Shown here: positions 15,001-24,000 of the stretch, one piece after another
How the letters are laid out: each line of letters opens with the position of its first letter
Position numbering within the stretch: position 1 is the stretch's first letter
Source: Achromobacter sp. HZ34
GTDB lineage: Bacteria > Pseudomonadota > Gammaproteobacteria > Burkholderiales > Burkholderiaceae_B
NCBI RefSeq assembly: GCF_002209485.1
Contig: NZ_NJIX01000006.1
Span: 248,001 to 312,000 of the forward strand
DNA length: 64,000 nucleotides
Direction of reading: 5' to 3'
Notes under the pieces: generated by a model
Told to the model about the DNA's origin: nothing
Seen by the model: only the letters and a program-made list of their open reading frames with translations
Databases searched by the model: none
Position numbers and translations under genes: made by a program

Positions 15001-18000
15001 GTCGGTCCCCAACGGTTCCGGATCGAACGTAGGCATCGTGCTGGGCCTGGGCGAGTTGAACATCAGCCAGTCCGTCATCGATGCCATCGACACGTATAAC
15101 GGCGCCCACAGCGACACGATCGACACCGGCGCAGGCAGCTTCTACGCCAAGCTCAAGGACATCACGGCCACCGGCGCGGCCGTCATCGAGCGTACGTCGG
15201 TCAGCAATAACCTGATGCTGGCGGGCGATACGCTGGGCTGGAGCATAGGCTCGTTCGCGTCCGTGTCGGCCTACAACCAGTGGCTCAACAACACGGCCAA
15301 CAGCATCGTCGGCACCAAGCTGACCTTCGTCATCGATGGCGTGTCCTACACGCGCACCATCACGGCGGTCAGCCTGGTCAACGCGGATGGGTCGGCGTTC
15401 GCGTCGATGAGCAATCGCACTGGCGCTTACCTGAAAGTGACGGTGGATGGCAGCGCCATCGCCCTCAAGAACTACTATGTCCGCAGCAATGCGGGCGTGC
15501 TCAGCGACGCCACGCTGCCGAGCCAGATCAAATATGGGCTCACGGGCCTGGCCGCCGGCACGAGCGCCAGCGACAAGATCACCTACACCTTCCGCAATGG
15601 CTTCACGGCCACCGCGCTGAAGCAGGGGGTGCAGACCCAGGACGCGCCCAGCTACTACTGGGGCTGGTCCTTCGGCAGCGTGCTGCCCTTCGCCACCTAC
15701 CACGAGACGGGTGCGGATTACACCGACTACGTCAGCCTTGGCAACAGCATCAGCTGGGACCTGAGTTCGTCGACGCTGAGCGCCGACGCCAAGCTGCAGA
15801 TGATGAACCAGTTGAAGGCGCTGCTCACGTCGGGGGCGAATATTTCCTTGACCGGCCTGGACCTGTACCTGACCAATAGCGGCGGCAACCTGGTCGGCCA
15901 CGACCTGGGCGTCTACGACAACGGCAAGCTGAGCATCGTGACGCTGACCGACAGCCAGGGCCATGCGCTGACCGCCAGCAGCCCGGACAGCGCCTGGCTG
16001 TCGGGCACGCTGACGTTCAGCGGCAGCGTCTACGCGCAGGAGCAGGCCCTGAAAGACATGAATGTCTACCAGGAGACCAATATCTATGACAGCGCCGCCG
16101 GCGCGGCCTATACGCCCAGCATCGGCGGCATGACGGTGAACGCCGGCATCCGCCTGCAGGACCAGGGCTTCGTGCAGCAGTCCCTGGCCCAGTCGGGCAA
16201 CGTGGCGCTGCGCATCGACGGCAGCGACGCCCTGAGCCAGGGCCAGCGTGTGGAGCTGAGCTTCAGCAATTCCGCGCAGGTCCTGGTGTACTACATCAAG
16301 AGCGTCAGCGGCCGTGTCGTCACCCTGGCGGCAACCGCCAATGGGGCCTTCGACGGTAATGCCGCCAGCACCTTGTCGGTGGACCAGCTGTTCCAGGCCG
16401 CCGGCACGTCGCTGGGCGCGGTGACGGTGAAACTGCTGGATGCCGCCGCCAGCGGCGCCAGCGTGCAGAACACCGGCGTCATCACCTTGACCACGCTGAA
16501 CATCGTGCCGGTCACCGATGCCGCGGGCAACGTGACCTCGTACCGCAATCTGCAGAACTACGACCGCGTGTACCTGAACGACGTGACGGCCGCCAGCGGC
16601 AAGTTCGTCAGCCTGCAGAACAACGTCGCCTACTACGTGCTGGTCGATAGCGGTACCAACAACATTCGCCTGTTCGCCACGCGCGAAGACGCGATGCTGT
16701 ACAAGCAGATCCAGGAACTGAACAAGACGACGGACGGCCAGGCGTTGGTGAAGACGCTGTTCACCGACCAGGGCCTGACCCCGGCCATGGTGGCCGGCTT
16801 CGCGGCGACGGATCTGGCGGGGCGCTTCACGGTTTCCACCCATCTGTTCACCAGCTCGGCGGCCACCAACGTGGCGGCACTGAGCCCGGATCTGCAGGCG
16901 CTGGATCAGTTGCTGAAGAACCAGGCCTACGATCCCAATTACCTGCCGCCGGTGCTCAGCGCAACGGCCGCGGGCAATGTGGTGAAGTCGGTGCGCAACC
17001 AGCCGGTGTACGACTATGTCGTCGCGCAGGAAACCACGGCGACCACGGAATACCAGAATTACTGGAGCCAACGCGTGGACGTGGCCAATGGGTCGGTGAC
17101 GTCGACCTTGGCCAGTGTCGGGCAGAGCAGCTTCAAGCTGTCCAATATGAACATCGTCGATGACGGGACGGGCACCGGTACGATGCGCGCGCTGCGCACG
17201 GGCGACCAGATCCTGTTCAATTACTCGACCGGCGGCATCCAGGCCAACACGGCCTACTACGCCATCGTCGGTAGCGACGGCACGATACGCCTGGCGGCCA
17301 CGCTGGCCGATGCCATGCTGTACCAGACGGGCAGCGACCAGAACGGCGACCTGCTGGCGCTGTATCCCGAAATGGGAACGGCGGTGACCGTCACCTTCGA
17401 TGCGTCCAGCCTGAACGGCACGGGCGTCACGGCGTACTCGCGCGTCTATACGGCGAAGGCCGATGCGCCGGCGCAGACCGACGCCGAGAAGGCGCGCTAC
17501 GGCACGTCGTATGTGGCGTCGTACTTCGCCTATATCTACGGCGGCGAGTTGAGCGACATCGCCAACAACCTGCTGTATCCGGTGTCGGCCGCCATCAACG
17601 AGACGGTGTTCGGGGTGCAGGCGGACTCCACCGGCGCGACCAGCGGCGACCGCTTCCTGAACATCAAGGCCGGCAAGGACATCGTGCTGCGCACGTCGGG
17701 GCAGGGCACCATCGGTGCGTCCCTGGGCGACTACACGCTGAAGCTGCCGGACCTGAGCCAGATCCTCAGCGACGCCGACCGCGCCAACGCGTTCAACTAT
17801 CTGCCGGAAGCCGACCAGGCGGTGCTCTCGCGCGCCAATGCGGTCAACCTGGCGGGGGTTTACCACACGCTGTATGAATACGTCGGGCCGTCGGGCTCGG
17901 TCAGCCTGGATCGCACCACGATAGACTTCAGCGACACGTCGCTGTGGCATCAAGTTCAGCCGGTGTTCTCCAGCGATGCGGGCCTGCTGAACGGCCAGAC

Positions 18001-21000
18001 GCTGGCCGCGGGCACCATGGTGCAGTTCCTGTTCTCCGACGACTTCAACCTGTACAAGACGACGCGCTCGGTCTTCGTCTACAACAGCAAGCTGGTGGAG
18101 AACGGCACGTTGGCGGAGAAGACCGCGCAGTTGGCAAGCGTGGAGGCCGCCAGGGCGCGCGGCGAGCAGGTCGTGGACATCGGCAGCGGCTTTCGCGATG
18201 CGGTGTTCACGAAGGTGGACGTGCCTTATGTCAGCCACGACGGCGACAGCAGCCAGGCCTTGGACACGGGCATGCTGGTGGGCGACATCCGCGATCCGCG
18301 CTACCTGACGCTGCGCTTGACGCGTTCGCTGGCGGTGGACGCGGACCATGGCGTGGTGTCGGCCTATAGCGATACGACCATAGGCCTGGATTCGCCCAAT
18401 GGCAGCATCCGCCTGGGCGATATCCATGCGGCCGGCTATATCAGCATCGATGCGTCGGGCACGGGAGCCTCGATCATCGGGACCGCTGCGGGAACGATAG
18501 AAAGCAGCGGTCAGGTCAGCCTGGTGGCCAAGGGCGACATCACCGGCGGCACGCTGGATGGCAGCGGCGTCTATCAGGCCGATGGCAACAAGAATCTGCA
18601 GTTGAACCTGAAGGCGGGACACTCGCTGTATGTCGAAACGGGCGGGATCGCGCGGGTCGAGCAACAGGGCAGCGTGGACCTGAACGTGGTGCTGGCGACG
18701 ATGGCCGGCACGCAGGAAAGCGCCTCGCTGTTCAAGGCGGGTGCCAATCTGCTGGTGGGCCAGATTTCGGCAGCGGGCAACCTGACGCTGGAGGCGGGCC
18801 AGGCCATCCTGAACAACACGCCGGATGGGCAGTTGCAGTACGCCAACGTGGTGCTGTCGGATCTCGATCAGGTAGACCTGGATGCCCTGGGCTATACGCG
18901 CCAGATCGTGCTGAGGGCCGGCACGACCGTGGGCACGTTGGGTACCGACCTGACGCAGGACGGAACGCCGTTGCTGATACGCGTGTCGCCGCTGGATACC
19001 CTGGCGACCGTGAGTGCCTATGGCTCGGGCGGCGTGAACCTGTACAGCTTCAATTCCTTGCGCCTGGGTACCGTGGACACCACGGGTACGGGCGGCGCGG
19101 CGGGAGATGTGCGCATCTATGCGGTGGACAGCATCCTGAACGGTTCGGCCAGCGGCGCCGCGGCGCTGGTGGCGCGCAATGCGTATTTAAAGACCCTGAA
19201 CGGCACGATAGGCATCGCCGGGGAAGCGCTGTTGACCGACCTGTCGGGTTGGCTGAAGGCGTCCGCGCAGGAGGCGATCTATTTGAGCCAGGTCGGGGCG
19301 CATGATCTGGCGTTGGCGCAGGTCGAGTCGCGCGACAGGGCCGAGGTTCATCTTTCCAGTGCCACGAGCATCGTGAATGACAAGACGGCGCAGGCCGGCT
19401 TGTCGGTGGACCGGGATGCGCCGGTGGTCGTCGGCGGCAGCTTGTACTTCACCGCCGGCGGTTCGGTGGGTGGGTATTCACAGGCCCAGGTGCCGGGGAT
19501 CGCGGTCAACGACGCGCTGGTGGTGGCGGCGGTGGGCAGTGGCGCCACGATCAATGTCGATGCGGTCGGCGATGCGGCGCTGGTGCAGGTAGCCAGTGCC
19601 AAGGACGCCGCCGGTGTCACGCAGGCGCTGGTGCTGAATGTGGGCACGGTGCAGGCGGATAATGCCTGGCTGGTGGCGCGCCATGACGCTGCCGCCAGCG
19701 GAACGACCGGGGATATCGTCATGTCGGCGGCTTCGGTCGTCGGTGCGATGGGAACCTTGAGCCTGCTGGCTGGCAACAATATCAACCAGGTTGCCGGGTC
19801 GGTGGTGCAGGCGGGGCAGCAGATGTACTTGCGCAGCGACCGGGATGATCGTTCCGGGGCTGCCGGGTATGGGAAGGCCAGCACTATCGCCATTTCCGGC
19901 CGCCTGCTGGCGCCGGAGCTGTTCATCGACGGCAGCAGCGGTGGGGTGAACATGATCACGTTCTCCGACACCGCGGAAATCGCCGGTTCGGTGGATGGTG
20001 TCGGCGGCTTGGTGCAAGGTACGGCAGTGACCGTGACTGGCGGCTCGGCTGTGGATAACATTACCGTCGCGGCCTTGACGCTGGATACGGTAACGTTCAC
20101 CGTCGCTACCTTGGCGGGCGACGACGTCATCGATTTCCACTCGACGATGTCCACCGGTTCTATCGTGATCGACGCGGGCGAGGGCACGAATTCGGTATCG
20201 GTGGCCGACATGGCGCTGGGCGGCGACGCCAGCATCACCAGCGGTAGCGGCAATGACAGCATCACGCTGCTGCGTGTGGGCCAGACTGGCGCGTTGACGA
20301 TTGATGCCGGCAACGGCAACAACACCGTCAGCCTGGATACGGTGACGGTCGATCTGACCGCCGACATCACCACCGGCAGTGGCGACGACCTGATTGATCT
20401 GGTCAACTCCACGGTCACCGTTACGCTGACGATAGCCAGCGGCGACGCGGCGACGGCGGATACGGTCAATCTGACCGACATCACGCTGGGCGCGGACGCC
20501 AGCATCACCAGCGGTAGCGGTGATGACAGCGTCACGCTGCTGCGTGTGGGCCAGGCCGGCGCACTGACGATCGATGCCGGCAACGGCGACAACACGGTCA
20601 GCCTGGATACGGTGACGGTCGATCTGACGGCTGACATTACCACCGGCAGTGGCGACGACCTGATTGATCTGGTCAACTCCACGGTCACCGGTACGCTGAC
20701 GATAGCCAGCGGCGACGCGGCGACGGCGGATACGGTCAATCTGACCGACATCACGCTGAGCGCGGACGCCAGCATCACCAGCGGTAGCGGCAACGACAGC
20801 ATCTCCCTGCTGCGTGTGGCCCAGGCCGGCGCACTGACGATCGACGCCGGCAACGGCGACAATACGGTCAGCCTGGATACAGTGACGGTCGATTTGACGG
20901 CCGATATGACGACCGGCAGTGGCGATGACTCGATCACGTTGACCAGCTCGACCGTCACGGGCGCGCTGACCATCGACAGCGGCGACGCAGCGACGGCGGA

Positions 21001-24000
21001 TACGGTCAACCTGACCGACATCACACTGGGCGCGGATGCCAGCGTCACCAGCGGTAGCGGCAACGACAGCATCACGCTGCTGCGTGTGGCCCAGGCCGGC
21101 GCACTGGCGATCGACGCCGGCAACGGCGACAACGCGGTCAGCCTGGATACGGTGACCGTCGATCTGACCGCCGACATCACCTCCGGTAGTGGCGACGACC
21201 TGATTACCCTGGTCGACTCCACCATCACCGGTGTGCTGACTATCGACAGCGGCGACGCCAACACGGCGGATACGGTCAAGCTGACCAACATCACCCTGGG
21301 CGCGGACACCAGCATCACCAGCGGCACGGGCGACGACTTCATCACCCTGCATCACGTCACCAGCGCAGGCGCCCTGGTCATCGCCGCCAACGAAGGCAAC
21401 AACACCATCACCCTGGATGACGTCTCGATGGCCCTGGCCACGAACATCACCACCGGTGCCGGCGACGACCAGATCCTCATCGACAGCTCCATCCTGACCG
21501 GCGCCGTCACCATCACCAGCGGCGACGCCATCACGGGCGATACCATCACCCTGACCGACGTCGCCCTGGGCGCCGCCGCCACCATCACCAGCGGCGACGG
21601 CGACGACTTCATCACCCTGGAACGCGTGACCGCCGCAGGGGTGCTGTCCATCGCCGCCCATGAGGGCAACAACACCATCGTCATGGACACCGTGGAGATC
21701 GCGCTCTCCGACCTCACCGTCGGCGGCGACACCAATCTCACCACCGGTGGCGGCAACGACAGCATCACCCTGCGCCACGTGACCAACACCGGCTCGATGA
21801 CCATCAACGCCGGCGACGGCGACAACACCATCAGGCTGGGCTTCGTCTCGGTCGGCCTGTACACGGATCTCATCACCGGCAACGGCAACGACGCGGTCTC
21901 CGCTACCGACACCGACATCGGCGGCGCGCTGACAGTGCGCACCGGCGACGCACCGGTCCGTGACAGCGTCACCCTGACGCGCGTCAGTGTCGGCGCCACG
22001 TCCGCGGTCACCACCGGCAACGGTGCCGACCTGGTCACCGTCACCGACACGGAAATGCAAGGCCGCCTGACCATGGACACCGGCGCGGGCAACGACACGA
22101 TACGCATCGAACGCATCATCCTGCGGGCCGGTGCCGACGTGTCCGCCGGCACGGACGACGACTACATCTACCTGTCCGCCCGCACCTTGGCCGGCCACAT
22201 CACCCTGCACGGCAACGCCGGCAACGACCTGATCATCCTGGACCAGTTGCCGTCCCTGACCAGCCAGCAGGCGATCGCAGGCAAACCGGACACCATCGAC
22301 GTCGATGGCGGCACGGGCAACGACCGCGTCATCGTCAACCTGAACAGCGTCCTCACCGCCATCAACGTCAACGTCCGCGACACCGACGACCACGGCGCCG
22401 AGAACCTGGCCGACGTGAACACCCTGACCATCAACGGCAACGCCCAGGACCAGACCTTCCTGCTGCGCGAAAACTTCGTCGCCCTGCTGACCCCGCAAGG
22501 CACCGCGGGCGCCTACGACCCGGCCATCCAGCGCATCAACTACGATCGCACGATGACCGGCGGCCTGCGCCTGAACGCAGTCGATGGCGGCAACCGTTTC
22601 TACCTGGACGACAGCAGCACCACCGTGGTGATCGATGCCGGCCTGGGCAGCGACCCGGCCAAGCACAACGAGTTCCAGATCGGCCAGCTGTACGGCCAGG
22701 CGCCCCAGTTCCCCAACGTCGCCACTGGCGATACGGTGGACACGGTCCTGACCACCCAAGGCTACCTGTCGCGCGGCAACAGCTTCGCCACCACCATCTA
22801 CGGCGCGGCCGACAACGCGAACATCTTCCGCGTGTACAGCAACGCGGCTCCCCTGGCCCTGTATGGCGGCAATGCCGACGACCAGTTCATGGTCTACGCC
22901 TTCAAGCAGGCCGCCACCAACGCCAGCGGCGGACGCGACTATGTGCTCAACGGCCCGGTCGCCATCGACGGCGGCGGCGGTGTCAACACCTTCACGGCCC
23001 TGGGCTCCGAAGACGAAGACGATTTCGCCATCACCCAGGAAGCCATCCGTGGCGCGGGGCTGAACACCAGCTACCAGAACATCCAGCGCGTCAACCTGGA
23101 TGCCCGCGAAGGCAATGACCACATCTACGTGCTGTCCACCCGCAGCAACGCCATCACCACCCTGATCGGCGGCCGCGACAGCGACACCTTCGACCTGGCC
23201 GGCGATGTGGCGCCCAACACCATCGTCACGGGCCGCTCGGCCTCGCGCGATACCCGCGACGGCCAGAGCCCGGTGGCCATCACCACCCAGGCCGGCCAGC
23301 TGAACAGCGACGGCAGCAACGCGCTGTCGGTCTCGGTCAGCCTGGCCGGCAGCATCCTGCCGCGTCCGGCCAGCGGCCAGGCCTATGTGTCGCTGAGCAG
23401 CGCCATGCTGTCGTCGGCCCTGTACGGCTCCCTGACCCAGGGCACCGGCCTGGCGGCCAACAGCACCCTGGCGCAGGCACTGGACAGCCTGGACGGCCGC
23501 GGCCTGCTGCTGTCCACCGACGGCGGCCTGACGTGGCATCAAAGCGTCGTGCTGACCTTCGATGCCAATGGCACCGGCGCCAACGCCTGGACCGCCACGC
23601 AGCAAGTGCTGGTCAAGGTCGAGAACGGCACCGGCGTGGGCCTGTCCGCGGCCGATCTGTCCGGCATGGACCTGCACCTGGCGGCGTCGCTTTTCACCAC
23701 GCTGCCCGGCCTGCGCGACGTGGCGCTGGCACCCATCGTCGTCACGGTGGCGCAACCCAACTATGCCGGCCCGGCCAACAACGTCGACAAGGTGCGCAAC
23801 CCGCGCCAGACCGACCAGCCGGCCATCGTGGTGGACCCCGCCACGGGCATCAGCTACGCCAACTTCGCCAACCAGCCACACGACGTGTCCGCCATCCAGG
23901 GCGGCCTGCTGGTCGAAGGCGATGTCCTGGACACGCCGGACTACGACGGCACGCTGCACCAGGCCATCCACCTGCCCAGCGAAAGCGACGGCCCGCTGGC

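Noticed and set aside
8147-18664. 3,505-codon open frame on the minus strand
   Set aside because: It is the antisense shadow of the giant gene; the G+C-rich biased codons keep the opposite frame open. It is His/Arg/Gly-rich with no start signal or domain.
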